A DNA stretch of 64,000 bases from Candidatus Obscuribacterales bacterium. Lineage in GTDB: Bacteria; Cyanobacteriota; Vampirovibrionia; Obscuribacterales; Obscuribacteraceae. Below are positions 1 to 8,959 of this stretch, one piece after another. The stretch is from assembly GCA_020050835.1 (NCBI GenBank), contig JAGVKB010000139.1, positions 1-64,000 on the forward strand, given 5' to 3'. Below the pieces are notes generated by a model. That model had not been told where the DNA came from. It made no database searches and was given only the letters and a program-made list of their open reading frames with translations. Made by a program: the position numbers and the translations under genes. Numbering within the stretch: position 1 is the stretch's first letter; each line of letters begins with the position of its first letter.

Positions 1-839
1 GGCGCGCTGTCCGCAATCTGCCTGTTGGTTGGCACCGGAAGGGGTGGCGCGGACACCAGCGCCCGCGCCGGCTGGCTCGGCTGCGGACTGGACATCGCTT
101 GTTGCGCCTGAACAGTCGGTTGCGGCAATGGTCGGGCCGCGAGGTGCGTCGCAGATTGAACCGGCTTCGGTTGAGCATCGGTGTTGTTCGCCGTCTTCCG
201 GCTTTGGGCAGGTGAGACTTGCCTGTGTTGAGTCACCCTTCCCGAATCTCTGGTATTTCGCACCGAAGCCATATCCTGCTTGACCGGTGGCTTATCCGGG
301 AGCTGACTTTCCTGAAACCGAATCTCGATCAATTGAGACGAAGGTGGTTTCGGAACCAGAAAGAAGGCTGCTAGAACGAGGCAAGTAGCCATCGCTGCAC
401 AATGAAATAGATATGATCCGCTCGCTGCTTCGTTGAGTTCGACAACGTGTCCTGGATAGAGCTTCCGTCGCCTGGTCGAAGCCGCCCGATCGTAAGCGTC
501 GCGCACGGCGTAGCCGACGAACATCAGCGCCAACCCAAGCATAACAACGGATAAAGGACTGCCCCAATGCGCTTGATTGAGCGCATTCATCAATGGCGCA
601 TTCGGCTTGAGATGGGCCGCTCGCCCGAAAGAGTTGATTGCTCCCGCCAGCTGGCTGGACCAGGCAGTCAACCAGAGCAAGAGGTAGTTGATCGCAGCTA
701 CCTCCAGAAAGAGTAAGCCTTTGCGCGGCTCGCCATTATAGAGCTGGCCGAGACCTGGCACGACCGATAGCAGAGCGGCCGTAAAAGGGCTAGCGTCCGG
801 TCTTTCATAGTTATTGAGCAGATAAGTCATTTTGTTCAT
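1..839 (-). CDS. TonB-like membrane protein, 3' end cut by window edge
   Basis: An open frame on the minus strand starts at ATG 839-837, directly after an in-frame TAA, and runs without a stop off the left edge (about 279 residues visible). Residues 17-40 carry a PGLGQLYNGEPRKGLLFLE segment, a motif common to TM2/DUF5683-type small membrane proteins. Further hydrophobic stretches lie near residues 45-60, 97-110 and 148-162. After the last one the protein becomes Pro/Gln/Ser/Ala-rich, like the periplasm-spanning linker of TonB proteins; a C-terminal TonB domain would lie outside the window. No clear Shine-Dalgarno is seen. TonB-like is inferred from architecture only; a polytopic envelope protein of unknown role is the alternative. 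Confidence 0.6.
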   Translation of the reverse strand, partial: MNKMTYLLNNYERPDASPFTAALLSVVPGLGQLYNGEPRKGLLFLEVAAINYLLLWLTAWSSQLAGAINSFGRAAHLKPNAPLMNALNQAHWGSPLSVVMLGLALMFVGYAVRDAYDRAASTRRRKLYPGHVVELNEAASGSYLFHCAAMATCLVLAAFFLVPKPPSSQLIEIRFQESQLPDKPPVKQDMASVRNTRDSGRVTQHRQVSPAQSRKTANNTDAQPKPVQSATHLAARPLPQPTVQAQQAMSSPQPSQPARALVSAPPLPVPTNRQIADSA

Positions 840-1087
840 TGCTTAAAACTAGTCCGATTGGGAAGTCATCTCATTGCCATCCGGGCGAGCTGCCAGCGAT
901 GGAAACCTAGACTAAACATATGAAATTCGACGCACATTTTTAACGCCAAGCTAACTGAATCGCACCTGGGGTTTACCCTAGAACGACGGTGACCTCCCAG
1001 CCGACAGTCCACCTGTCCGCAAAATACATGCCGCCTCGTTCATGTCATAATGTCGGCTTGTCGACCACAGGAGTTCGGACTGTCACC

Positions 1088-1741
1088 ATGCTAAAAGCAA
1101 TGTCCATTCGGAACACACATCGGCTGCTCGTTTTATTCTCGCTAGCATCAATTGCCACGCTTCCTTCGCAACAGCCGTCATCAGCCGCTCAGCCCGACAC
1201 TACCAGTGGTGCCAACCTCAAAGGCGGAGTCGAGCAGCAGGCGCTGCTGGCCGAGTCCGGAGTTAGAGAGCTGGAAGAGACCTCTCGTTATCTAAGGCGA
1301 GCGGTAATTGATCTGATCGGCGAAGTGGAGAGGCAAGACTATGTCACGGTCGGCAGTCCGAACATGATAGGCTCGATGGTGATTCCAGCCATGCCAACAC
1401 CGAGCGGGCAGATCGCCACCGGTGACATATTGCCGGCCCGCAAGAAATGGGTCGACATTTTCATGAGCGAGATTTCGAAAGCGGTGATCGCTCTGACGCA
1501 AGAATGTTCCCAGCTGGTTATGCCGGCCGAGAAGCAAGCCAGCGTTGCTCAACCGCTAGTCGAGTTGAAAACGCTGATCAAAGACATCGATGCTCACTAT
1601 CAAAATCTCTTACTGGTCACAAAAGGCCCGACTTATGAGAATTTGAAAGTTGGCAAGGAAACGCTGGCCATCTATGACGACTTGAGGCCTTGCGAAGAGC
1701 AACTCAAGAAGATTTATCACTTGTTGAAAGATAAGAGTTGA
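1088..1741 (+). CDS. Secreted protein of unknown function
   Basis: The frame is open from 989, but the preferred start is ATG 1088: it begins a basic then hydrophobic signal peptide (MLKAMSIRNTHRLLVLFSL...) with a likely cleavage after an Ala-rich stretch near residue 34. An AGGAG lies at 1069-1073, a longish 14 nt upstream; ATG 1100 is an alternative. The mature part, about 180 residues, is largely helical and charged (LEETSRYLRRAVIDLIGEVER; EEQLKKIYHLLKDKS at the C-terminus) with no recognised domain. Probably exported to the periplasm. It stands alone on the plus strand; the small opposite-strand ORF at 1750-1881 converges on it. Confidence 0.7.
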   Translation: MLKAMSIRNTHRLLVLFSLASIATLPSQQPSSAAQPDTTSGANLKGGVEQQALLAESGVRELEETSRYLRRAVIDLIGEVERQDYVTVGSPNMIGSMVIPAMPTPSGQIATGDILPARKKWVDIFMSEISKAVIALTQECSQLVMPAEKQASVAQPLVELKTLIKDIDAHYQNLLLVTKGPTYENLKVGKETLAIYDDLRPCEEQLKKIYHLLKDKS

Positions 1742-1749
1742 ATCGTCAC

Positions 1750-1881
1750 CTACAAAACGATTCCGAGCATTTCGATCAGCGGTCCTACCAGCGGTACAGG
1801 AGCCAAGATCTCTGAGGCGATCATTATGAGCGCTCCGACCAAGAGCCTGTCGTAAATGTTCCTTTGGGTGCGCATCTTCAC
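1750..1881 (-). CDS. Small hydrophobic protein, 43 aa
   Basis: A 43-codon frame begins at GTG 1881-1879 (ATG two codons later) and ends at TAG 1752-1750. An AAGGAGAG lies 9 nt upstream of the GTG, which is what makes it credible. The product reads VKMRTQRNIYDRLLVGALIM then IASEILAPVPLVGPLIEMLG: a basic N-terminus and one long hydrophobic segment, as in a single-pass or amphipathic small membrane protein. It fills part of the 340-base gap between the flanking plus-strand genes. No family recognised; conservation of the peptide is not known, so it could be chance. Confidence 0.45.
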   Translation of the reverse strand: MKMRTQRNIYDRLLVGALIMIASEILAPVPLVGPLIEMLGIVL

Positions 1882-2081
1882 TAGGGCTCTCTCCTTCTTT
1901 TCGGTGCGTCCAAGCTAAGCTTGAAACGAAGCGGTTTAAGAAGCCTTTAAGAGCGCTCTGACTCGTTACGCGCGGACGAGCGCCGCTGAAGCGCGTAGAT
2001 TCTTTCCTGATTGCAACAACGCTGTACAGACTCAGTTTGCCTCTGGCCACAGGCGGGTAAGTTTCTCAAACGGAGTATCTC

Positions 2082-3578
2082 GTGAGCCAGCCAACCAAAA
2101 TGAAAGAATTGTTGGACCGTTGGCAATCTTTTCAAAAGATTGCCAGGCAAAAGCTCATAGACAATCCCAGGGCGAAATGGCTGCAGCGCGGTCTCTTTGC
2201 TGTTTCGCTTGGTTTTGCCGCCGTGATTGGCGTGCAGAGCATTCCCTACTACACATACATCGGTGAGGGCAAACGAGCCTATCTACGGGGTCAATACCCT
2301 CAGGCCGAACTAAAGTTCAAGGCTGCGCTCAAGGAGTGCGAAGCGCTCGGCTGGTATTACTTCGGTGGTCCGCAGAGAGACCCTCGCCTGGCAGCTTCAA
2401 TCAATAATTTGGCCGAGCTCTATCGGGTCGAAGGCCGGTACAAAGAGGCGGAAGCACTCTACCAGCGCTTGCTGTCTGTCGCTGAAAAGCTCGGTAAGAA
2501 TCATCAGGGCTTGCCGATGAGTTTGAACAATTTGGCCGCACTCTATCGCGAGCAAGGGCGGTATGCGGAGTCAGAAGCGCTCTACAAGCAGGCAATTGCC
2601 ATCTGGGACAAAGAGATCAAACGGCCGGACGACAGCAATTTAGCCAATCTCTACAACGGGCTGGGCAAGCTATATCGTGACGAGGGCTCTTACGCGCAAG
2701 CCGAGCCGGCTTACATGAAAGCGCTTCAAATTAGCGAGAAGGCGCTCGGTCCGAATCAGCAACAAGCGGCGACAATCCTGGACAATCTAGGTGGGCTTTA
2801 CCGGGAGCAAGCTCGCTACGCTGACTCCGAGCAGACTTATAGAAAAGCGCTGGCGATCGACACGGCTCTCCTCGGCAGCGAGCATCCTGACACCGCAACC
2901 GATCTAAACAACCTGGCTGGCTTGTACAGAGAGCTGGCCCGCTACGCGGAGGCAGAGCCGCTTTACAAACAGGCGCTGGGCATTCGTGAGCGGACGCTTA
3001 GTCCGGAGCATCCTTATGTCGCAAAATCGCTGACCGGTTTAGGGGAGCTGTATGCCGCCCAGCATCATTATCCGGCTGCCGAGGAGCTGCTGGCGCGCGC
3101 GCTCAAAATCAGGCAAGCAGCCTTAAGTCCGCTCCATCCAGACATTGCGACCAGCCTCGATACGCTGGGCACTCTCTATACTAATCAGGGCCAGCTCCAG
3201 CCAGCGGAAGCTGCGCTGACCAAAGCGCTGGAGATTCGCCAGCATTCCCTAAACGCCAAGCATCCGGATCTAGCAACCAGTCTTTACGACCTGGCAGAGC
3301 TCAGGCGCAAGCAGGGAAAGTATGGCGACGCCGAACCGCTTTACAAGCAAGCGCTTGCCATCGCCGAGCAGGCTTTCGGTCCGAATCATCCGTTAGTGGC
3401 CAACAATGCCGCCGGGCTTGGCCGGCTCTATCTGGCCGAGCGGCGGTACGAGCAGGCCGAATCGGAGATCAAACGCGCCTTGAGCATCCGCGAGCAAGCG
3501 CTGCCGCCGTCGCATCCGCTGATTGCGGAATCCAAACGGCAACTGGACGAGCTGTCGGCAAAGAGGAAGCGCACTTAG
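2082..3578 (+). CDS. Membrane-anchored kinesin-light-chain-type TPR protein
   Basis: 498 residues from GTG 2082, with GGAG at 2072-2075 giving a good spacing. A cytoplasmic N-terminus of about 35 residues is followed by one membrane segment (about residues 38-58, GLFAVSLGFAAVIGV...). The rest is some eight TPRs of the 42-residue kinesin-light-chain type, each with the LNNLAxLYRxxxRYxEAExLYKxAL pattern and the typical HPxxAxSLxxL linker (HPDTATDLNNLA, HPDIATSLDTLG, HPDLATSLYDLA). TPR arrays of this type bind peptides or proteins; the partner cannot be told. The anchoring suggests the array faces the periplasm. Not obviously in an operon. Confidence 0.9.
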   Translation: MSQPTKMKELLDRWQSFQKIARQKLIDNPRAKWLQRGLFAVSLGFAAVIGVQSIPYYTYIGEGKRAYLRGQYPQAELKFKAALKECEALGWYYFGGPQRDPRLAASINNLAELYRVEGRYKEAEALYQRLLSVAEKLGKNHQGLPMSLNNLAALYREQGRYAESEALYKQAIAIWDKEIKRPDDSNLANLYNGLGKLYRDEGSYAQAEPAYMKALQISEKALGPNQQQAATILDNLGGLYREQARYADSEQTYRKALAIDTALLGSEHPDTATDLNNLAGLYRELARYAEAEPLYKQALGIRERTLSPEHPYVAKSLTGLGELYAAQHHYPAAEELLARALKIRQAALSPLHPDIATSLDTLGTLYTNQGQLQPAEAALTKALEIRQHSLNAKHPDLATSLYDLAELRRKQGKYGDAEPLYKQALAIAEQAFGPNHPLVANNAAGLGRLYLAERRYEQAESEIKRALSIREQALPPSHPLIAESKRQLDELSAKRKRT

Positions 3579-3713
3579 AACAGGAGCGCCGAACGTCTGC
3601 TCGCTCCGGGCGAACTGGCTTTATATATCAATTTTTAGTTATGGAAGCGGCGGCAGCAGAGCTGGGCGACTATGATCACTTTGGAATGACCAGTTTAAAA
3701 GTGAGCTAGAACC

Positions 3714-4799
3714 ATGCCGACCGGTGACCGTACAAAATTGACCGAAGAGGTGATCCGCAATGCTCTGAGCGCGGTGATGGACCCTGATCTCCATCGCGAC
3801 ATCGTCAGTCTCGGTTTCATCTCCGACATAAAAATAGAGGGATCGGCGGTAGCGTTCAAGCTGACGCTGACAACTCCGGCTTGTCCTGTGCGTGAGAAGC
3901 TCGAATCGGAAGCGCGTGAAGTTGTGGCCGCTTTGCCGGGAGTCGAGCGGGTGGACCTGGAGACCACGGCGGTGGTGCCGTCGCAACGCAAATCCAGCAG
4001 CCGCGAACCGGTAGTCGGCATCAAACATATCATCGCCGTCACTTCAGGCAAAGGTGGGGTCGGTAAGTCAACTGTAGCAGTCAATTTGGCGGTGGCGCTT
4101 TCGCAGCTGGGAGCAAGAGTTGGCGTGCTCGATTCAGACATTACCGGACCGAACGTACCTTTGATGCTGGACGTAGCCGACTACCAGCCGGTTGGGCGAG
4201 ACAACAAGATTGTTCCGCCGGAAAACTATGGCATCAAATGCATGTCGATGTCCTTTTTCGTCTCTAAGGACACTCCAGTCATCTGGCGCGGGCCAATGCT
4301 GGATAAAGCGATTCGCCAATTTTTGCGAGACGTCGAATGGGGCGAGCTCGACTATCTGATCGTGGATATGCCGCCTGGCACCGGCGATGCGCAACTAACG
4401 ATGGTACAGGCCGTCGAGCTGTCGGGCGGCATCATCGTCACCACCCCGCAAGACGTTGCTCTCCTGGATGGACGCAAAGGCTTGGCGATGTTCAAGCAGA
4501 TGGCGGTGCCGGTGCTTGGCTTTATCGAGAACATGAGCTTTTTCGTCTGCCCTCATTGTGACGGGCGGTCTGATATCTTCAGCCACGGCGGCGGGCAGAA
4601 GCTGTCCCACGAGATGTCCGTGCCGTTTTTAGGCGAGATACCGCTGGATATCAAAGTCCGGGAAGGTGGAGATACCGGTGCACCGATTACGGCAGTCGAC
4701 CCGGATCATCCTGTGTCCAGAGCATTTCTCGAATGTGCCAAAAAGGTAGCCGCGCAGATCAGCATTAATACGCTTGCACCGGTCGCCTCACCAGCCTGA
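3714..4799 (+). CDS. apbC: Mrp/ApbC family iron-sulfur carrier P-loop ATPase
   Basis: 361 residues. Residues 8-90 form a MIP18/DUF59 domain (VMDPDLHRDIVSLGFI, TTPACPVRE). A deviant Walker A follows at 111-120 (SGKGGVGKST), then PPGTGDAQL and ENMSFFVCPHCDG, whose CxxC pair holds a bridging Fe-S cluster in this family. Mrp proteins assemble and hand over 4Fe-4S clusters in the cytoplasm. The N-terminal DUF59 fusion and length are usual for bacterial Mrp. It stands alone, 135 bp after the TPR gene. Clients in this window could include the radical SAM protein and QueG, but that is inference. Confidence 0.95.
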   Translation: MPTGDRTKLTEEVIRNALSAVMDPDLHRDIVSLGFISDIKIEGSAVAFKLTLTTPACPVREKLESEAREVVAALPGVERVDLETTAVVPSQRKSSSREPVVGIKHIIAVTSGKGGVGKSTVAVNLAVALSQLGARVGVLDSDITGPNVPLMLDVADYQPVGRDNKIVPPENYGIKCMSMSFFVSKDTPVIWRGPMLDKAIRQFLRDVEWGELDYLIVDMPPGTGDAQLTMVQAVELSGGIIVTTPQDVALLDGRKGLAMFKQMAVPVLGFIENMSFFVCPHCDGRSDIFSHGGGQKLSHEMSVPFLGEIPLDIKVREGGDTGAPITAVDPDHPVSRAFLECAKKVAAQISINTLAPVASPA

Positions 4800-4953
4800 G
4801 TTGGCGGCCCGCAAGCTGTCACCGCATTTGGTACCACAGCCGGCTTGCCAGCCAACAAGCCTCGCCCTGGTATATCCAAGGGATATCCCGCCTCTTTCCT
4901 TTTTTCCTGCGCACGATATTATATTGGCGGCAGGTGGCAATTAGCGGTGATAC

Positions 4954-6654
4954 ATGCTCTTAGAGCTGGAGATTAGAGATTTTGCCCTGATCGATAAGGT
5001 GAATGTATCCTTCACCAGCGGGCTCAACGTACTTACCGGCGAGACCGGCGCCGGCAAATCAATTTTGATTGATGCCGTCAATGCCGTTCTGGGAGGCAAG
5101 ATTGGCGGGCAAGCGATCAGAGCCGGTGCAGACAAAGCGGTAATCGAGGCTACTTTCAGCAAGAGCCCCGAGCTTGCAAATTGGCTCTCGGCCCAGGAGC
5201 TCGACAGTGAGAGCAAAGATGAACTCTACTTAGCGCGAGAGATCACCCGCAGCGGCGGCCGGCTGCGCATCAACGGTACGCTGGTCAATACTGCGCTGGT
5301 ATCCGAGTTAAGGGCTCGACTCCTATCCGTACACGCCCAGCATGAGGCGCGCACACTTCTTTCGGCGCAGGCGCAGCTGGAGCTCCTGGACGGGCTCGGT
5401 GAAGACAACCACAAGCGGCTCAAGGCCGATGTCCGCTCTCATTACGCCCGCAAGCGCGAGCTACAGGAGCAATTGAACGAGCTCAAGCTCTCCGAGGACG
5501 AACGCCTACGCTTGCTGGATTTTGCCAACTTTCAGCTCAAGGAGCTGGTGGAATCCGAGCTGACCGACTCTGATGAAGACGACCGGATCGCTTGCGACTG
5601 CCGTATATTAGAAAATGTCGTCGCGCTCGAAGATGCCATCACTGAAGCTCAACACGGCTTGAGTGGTGGCGAATCCGACCGCTCAGCTTCGACTATCGAC
5701 CTTTTGCAAACTGCAATCCGCCAGGTCAAACAAGCTGCTGAGCTGGATTCCAACTTAGTTGAAATCGCTCAATCATTGACCGGCGCACTCGAGACGATTG
5801 AGTCATCCGCCCGTGAGCTCAGGCGCTACCGCGACCGGCTCACAAGCGACCCCGAAACGCTTTCCGGCTTACAGTCACGCCTGAATCAACTGGCGGCGGT
5901 AAAGCGCAAGTACGGTCCCACGCTCAAAGAGGCCATCGCGCGACGCTGCGAGCTAACCTTGCAGGTCGAAAAGTTGAGCAACGCCCAGGTAGCGGTCGAG
6001 CAGCTCGAAGCGCAGCTAGCGGCAGCCGACAAGAGATTGCAGAAAGCAGCCACCGAGCTTTCGTCAGCCCGGGTCAAGCTGGCTGCCAAGCTGTCGAAGG
6101 AGATTCAAGCAGAGCTGAGCGAGCTGGCCATGGAGCGCTGCCGCTTTGAGATCGCCGTTGAAACAGCGGCGGTCGGCGCCAACGGTTGCGACAAGGTGGA
6201 GTTTTTGATCTCGCCCAATCCCGGGCAACCGCTTTTTCCGCTGGCGAAGATTGCCTCTGGCGGGGAGCTTTCGCGCGTGATGCTGGCCGTCAAATCGATC
6301 TTTGCGCAAGCCGATCAGGTGGCCACCGTAGTCTTCGATGAGATCGACACCGGCTTGTCGGGCCGGGTATTGCAAAACATGCGCGATAAGCTGGCCCGCC
6401 TGGCCCTTTCCCATCAGATCCTTTGCATTACTCACCAACCGATAATAGCCTCGGTGGCGGACAATCATATACTCATTCGCAAGCGTCAGAGCGCCTCCAA
6501 CACAGTTGTGCAAGCGACGACTCTAGACGCGCCGGAGCGTGTCAAATCGCTGGCCGAAATGGCCAGCGGGCATAGCAATCAAAGCGAGGCTCTTCAGTTT
6601 GCCCAATCGCTCTTGGATGAAGGTAGTCGACTGCGTTGCTGTAATAGCTTGTGA
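4954..6654 (+). CDS. recN: DNA repair protein RecN
   Basis: 566 residues, usual RecN length. It starts MLLELEIRDFALIDKV with Walker A GETGAGKS at residues 29-36. A long coiled-coil middle follows, then the C-terminal ABC-type signature (ASGGELSRVMLAVKSIFA), Walker B (VVFDEIDTGLSG) and switch region (ILCITHQPIIASVAD). RecN is an SMC-like ATPase acting at double-strand breaks in recombinational repair. The start ATG 4954 has only a weak upstream SD. No LexA-like box was recognised upstream. Monocistronic by appearance; tRNA-Gln follows 67 bp downstream. Confidence 0.97.
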   Translation: MLLELEIRDFALIDKVNVSFTSGLNVLTGETGAGKSILIDAVNAVLGGKIGGQAIRAGADKAVIEATFSKSPELANWLSAQELDSESKDELYLAREITRSGGRLRINGTLVNTALVSELRARLLSVHAQHEARTLLSAQAQLELLDGLGEDNHKRLKADVRSHYARKRELQEQLNELKLSEDERLRLLDFANFQLKELVESELTDSDEDDRIACDCRILENVVALEDAITEAQHGLSGGESDRSASTIDLLQTAIRQVKQAAELDSNLVEIAQSLTGALETIESSARELRRYRDRLTSDPETLSGLQSRLNQLAAVKRKYGPTLKEAIARRCELTLQVEKLSNAQVAVEQLEAQLAAADKRLQKAATELSSARVKLAAKLSKEIQAELSELAMERCRFEIAVETAAVGANGCDKVEFLISPNPGQPLFPLAKIASGGELSRVMLAVKSIFAQADQVATVVFDEIDTGLSGRVLQNMRDKLARLALSHQILCITHQPIIASVADNHILIRKRQSASNTVVQATTLDAPERVKSLAEMASGHSNQSEALQFAQSLLDEGSRLRCCNSL

Positions 6655-6721
6655 AACGTTGTCTGCTTTGCAAGTTGACGACAGCCAGTCTACTTATATA
6701 GAATGGCTTTTTGCGCTACGG

Positions 6722-6793
6722 TGGGGCGTCGCCAAGTGGTAAGGCAGCTGGTTTTGGTCCAGCCATTCCGAGGTTCGAATCCTTGCGCCCCAG
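6722..6793 (+). tRNA. tRNA-Gln (anticodon TTG)
   Basis: A complete cloverleaf can be drawn. Acceptor TGGGGCG pairs with CGCCCCA (6786-6792), discriminator G 6793. The D arm is GCC/GGC, the anticodon stem GCTGG/CCAGC with loop TTTTGGT (anticodon TTG, reading CAA), and the T arm has TTCGAAT in the loop. The 3' CCA is not encoded (GAAA follows), unlike the tRNA-fMet in this window, so CCA must be added by a nucleotidyltransferase. Confidence 0.97.
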
Positions 6794-6842
6794 AAAGCTC
6801 GCCGCTTCAAGCCGGTTAATCCCGTCTTTTGAAGTGAGAGAA

Positions 6843-6951
6843 AGGCTCCATTAGGAGCCTGCACCAAAAAGGATGAAAGCTTGCCGGCTTTATGCCGCTT
6901 GAATTTGTCCTCTGCGCCTTCTTTCGGGCGCGCAGAAAGGTGTCGACAAAT
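6843..6951 (+). promoter_or_regulatory. Structured leader between tRNA-Gln and rplY
   Basis: Two strong structures lie in the 275-bp gap before rplY. The first is a perfect 7-bp hairpin AGGCTCC-ATTA-GGAGCCT at 6843-6860. The second is nested: ATTTGTC 6903-6909 pairs with GACAAAT 6945-6951 and encloses TCTGCGC 6911-6917 paired with GCGCAGA 6930-6936. No U-tract follows either, so they are not classic terminators on the plus strand. They may process the tRNA transcript or form a 5' leader controlling L25; this is inference. Confidence 0.4.
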
Positions 6952-7068
6952 AGCCAAGCAGCAGAACATCCTGCTGTAGAGCGACTGGTCGCGCTTCGGC
7001 AGCAGCAATTCGGGCCAACCACGCCAGTTTAAGCTTTTGCCACAGCGCTCAATAGAGGGTAAATTGTC

Positions 7069-7689
7069 ATGCAAAAGTTCAAATTAACGCTCGAAAATCG
7101 CGAGCAAAAGACTCCCAATCAGTTGCGCCGGGAAGGCAAGATTCCGGCTACTGTCTATGGTCGGGGCGTGCCATCCAAGTCGGTTCAAGTCAACGCTAAA
7201 GAGTTCTCTCACCTGCCACATGCGGCCTTTTCGCATGTGATCGAACTGGATGGCGGTCAGCACGGTTCGACCAGCGCTCTGGTCAGGCAGGTGCAGCGGC
7301 GCGCTACCACGCACCAGGTCTTGAATGTAGAGTTCTATCAGGTGCAAGCGGACCGCAAGCTGACCGTGCGCATCCCACTCAAGTTTATCGGCACATCGCC
7401 GGCGATCAAGCTTGGCGGACAATTAGTGGAGTTCCACCAAGAGGTCGAAGTTGAGTGCCTGCCTAAGGACATTCCTGATTGCATCGAAGTAGATCTCGCT
7501 CAGATCGTCGAGCTCGATCAGGGCATTCACTTTGCCGCACTCGTAGTGCCTAAATCGGTAGAAATTTTGAATCCGCCCGATGAAATTGTGGTGCGAATCT
7601 CGACTCCCAGAGCCGGCGTCGGTGACTCCGATAAGCAAGCCGACTCAGGCTCAGGTGAAGCTGCCGCTTCCGCAGCCGAAAAGGGCTAA
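7069..7689 (+). CDS. rplY: 50S ribosomal protein L25 (Ctc type)
   Basis: 206 residues. The N-terminal 5S-rRNA-binding L25 domain (about 1-92) has LRREGKIPATVYGRG and VNAKEFSHL; the C-terminal Ctc/TL5 beta domain (about 93-180) has VRIPLKFIGTSPAIKLGGQLVEFHQEVEVECLP interrupted by typical loop residues. An acidic/Ala-rich tail ends the protein. L25 binds 5S rRNA in the central protuberance of the large subunit. ATG 7069 is preceded by GAGGG. In many bacteria rplY is followed by pth; here it is instead convergent with a histidine kinase, whose stop lies only 20 bp away. Confidence 0.95.
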   Translation: MQKFKLTLENREQKTPNQLRREGKIPATVYGRGVPSKSVQVNAKEFSHLPHAAFSHVIELDGGQHGSTSALVRQVQRRATTHQVLNVEFYQVQADRKLTVRIPLKFIGTSPAIKLGGQLVEFHQEVEVECLPKDIPDCIEVDLAQIVELDQGIHFAALVVPKSVEILNPPDEIVVRISTPRAGVGDSDKQADSGSGEAAASAAEKG

Positions 7690-7708
7690 GCGACAAGTCA
7701 CTTGCCTT

Positions 7709-8905
7709 TTAGCCTTCAGCGGCCGCCTTCGATTCACTGTTGGCGGCTGCTGGCATTGTTGGCGCAGGCTTTGCCGGCTCCTTGTTCTCCTCATTGACCG
7801 CAGCCGGACTCTCTGCCTTGCCTGAACCGGCGCTCTCCTTTTTCGATTTGGATACCTGCTCTTTTTCGGCCAGCGGCAGTCTGACTGTGAAGGTCGAACC
7901 TTTGTTCAGCTCGCTTTCGAGGTCGATCGAGCCGCCGTGTGCCTTGAGAATGGTCAAAGCGATCGCCAGCCCGAGCCCGGTGCCGCCGCCATAGAGCCGG
8001 CTGCGCGTACGAGAGCGTTCGATCCGATAAAAGCGATCAAAGATTCTTTGCTGATCGGCCGGCGCGATGCCGATGCCGGTATCGATAATCCTCACGATCG
8101 CCTGTTGGTTGCTCGAGCGCAATGTCAAAGTAACCTTGCCGCCGCCTTGGGTCGCCTTGATTGCATTGTTCGTCAGATTGAGAAATACCTGCTTGAGCCT
8201 GTCGCCATCGGCATAAACCCAGACGGCCTTTTGAGGAACGATAAATTGAATCTCGATCTGTTCCGGTGCAATTACAGAGACAGTGTCTTCGACTGACGAA
8301 ATGACCGTACGCAAGTCGATTACTTCTTGCTGGTTGATCACAGCTTGACCGGCATCGGCGCGGGCCAATTGCAACAAATCAGAGACCAGCCGGATCAATC
8401 TTCCCGATTCGTCCGAGATAGTTTGTAGCGCTTCGGAGAGAAGTTGCGTGTCGATGCTATCGCGTCTTCTTTGCAACAGTTTGGTATACCCTTGAATCGA
8501 CGTCAGCGGGGTCCTGAGTTCGTGGCTGGCATCAGCCACGAACTGGCATTGAATGTTGAGCGACTCCTCCAACCTGTTCAAGAGCCGATTGAAGGACTTT
8601 CGCAATTCAAACGTCTCGAGCGGCTCGTTGGGATCGACGTCAAGGCGCTGGCGAATATCCATGGTAGCCAGCTTGGTAGTAGCGTGCATCAGCTGCCGGA
8701 GCGGAGTGAGAACTAATCCGGACAAAAACCAATTGACCAAGACCAAAACCGGCAAGAGCGGTAGATACCAGGCCAGATCGGCAACCCGGAAACCGGCTGT
8801 GCCGGCGACAATCAAGTGACAGAGAACAATTGGCAGGATGCCTGAGGCGGACATGACCAATGCCATGCGTGCGCGGATGGATCTAGACCACTGAAACTTG
8901 CCCAT
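7709..8905 (-). CDS. Membrane sensor histidine kinase
   Basis: 398 residues. Two membrane segments lie at about 15-38 and 45-66 with almost no periplasmic loop, then a HAMP linker (LRQLMHATTKLATMDIRQRL). HisKA has the phosphoacceptor H128 in ADASHELRTPLTSIQGY. HATPase_c shows the N box (VFLNLTNNAIKAT), G1 (DTGIGI) and G2 (GGGTGLGLAIA). A 50-residue Ala/Lys/Glu/Pro-rich tail ends it. No response regulator is adjacent, so it is an orphan kinase. The lack of a sensing loop suggests sensing within the membrane or envelope stress. It lies 54 bp downstream of the IMPase-family gene and may be co-transcribed. Confidence 0.93.
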   Translation of the reverse strand: MGKFQWSRSIRARMALVMSASGILPIVLCHLIVAGTAGFRVADLAWYLPLLPVLVLVNWFLSGLVLTPLRQLMHATTKLATMDIRQRLDVDPNEPLETFELRKSFNRLLNRLEESLNIQCQFVADASHELRTPLTSIQGYTKLLQRRRDSIDTQLLSEALQTISDESGRLIRLVSDLLQLARADAGQAVINQQEVIDLRTVISSVEDTVSVIAPEQIEIQFIVPQKAVWVYADGDRLKQVFLNLTNNAIKATQGGGKVTLTLRSSNQQAIVRIIDTGIGIAPADQQRIFDRFYRIERSRTRSRLYGGGTGLGLAIALTILKAHGGSIDLESELNKGSTFTVRLPLAEKEQVSKSKKESAGSGKAESPAAVNEENKEPAKPAPTMPAAANSESKAAAEG

Positions 8906-8959
8906 TACCGGATGCTTACCTTTTGCCGAACGCTCCTTGATTAAACAGCCACTCCCACT

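Noticed and set aside
292-567. 91-codon minus-strand ORF near the left edge
   Set aside because: A different frame of the same strand holds a continuous membrane protein from 839 to the edge.
3695-4141. 148-codon frame antisense to apbC
   Set aside because: Shadow of a well-conserved gene; high third-position bias of the real gene leaves the opposite frame open.
6694-7074. 126-codon minus-strand ORF over tRNA-Gln
   Set aside because: It is an antisense reading through a clear tRNA gene and leader.
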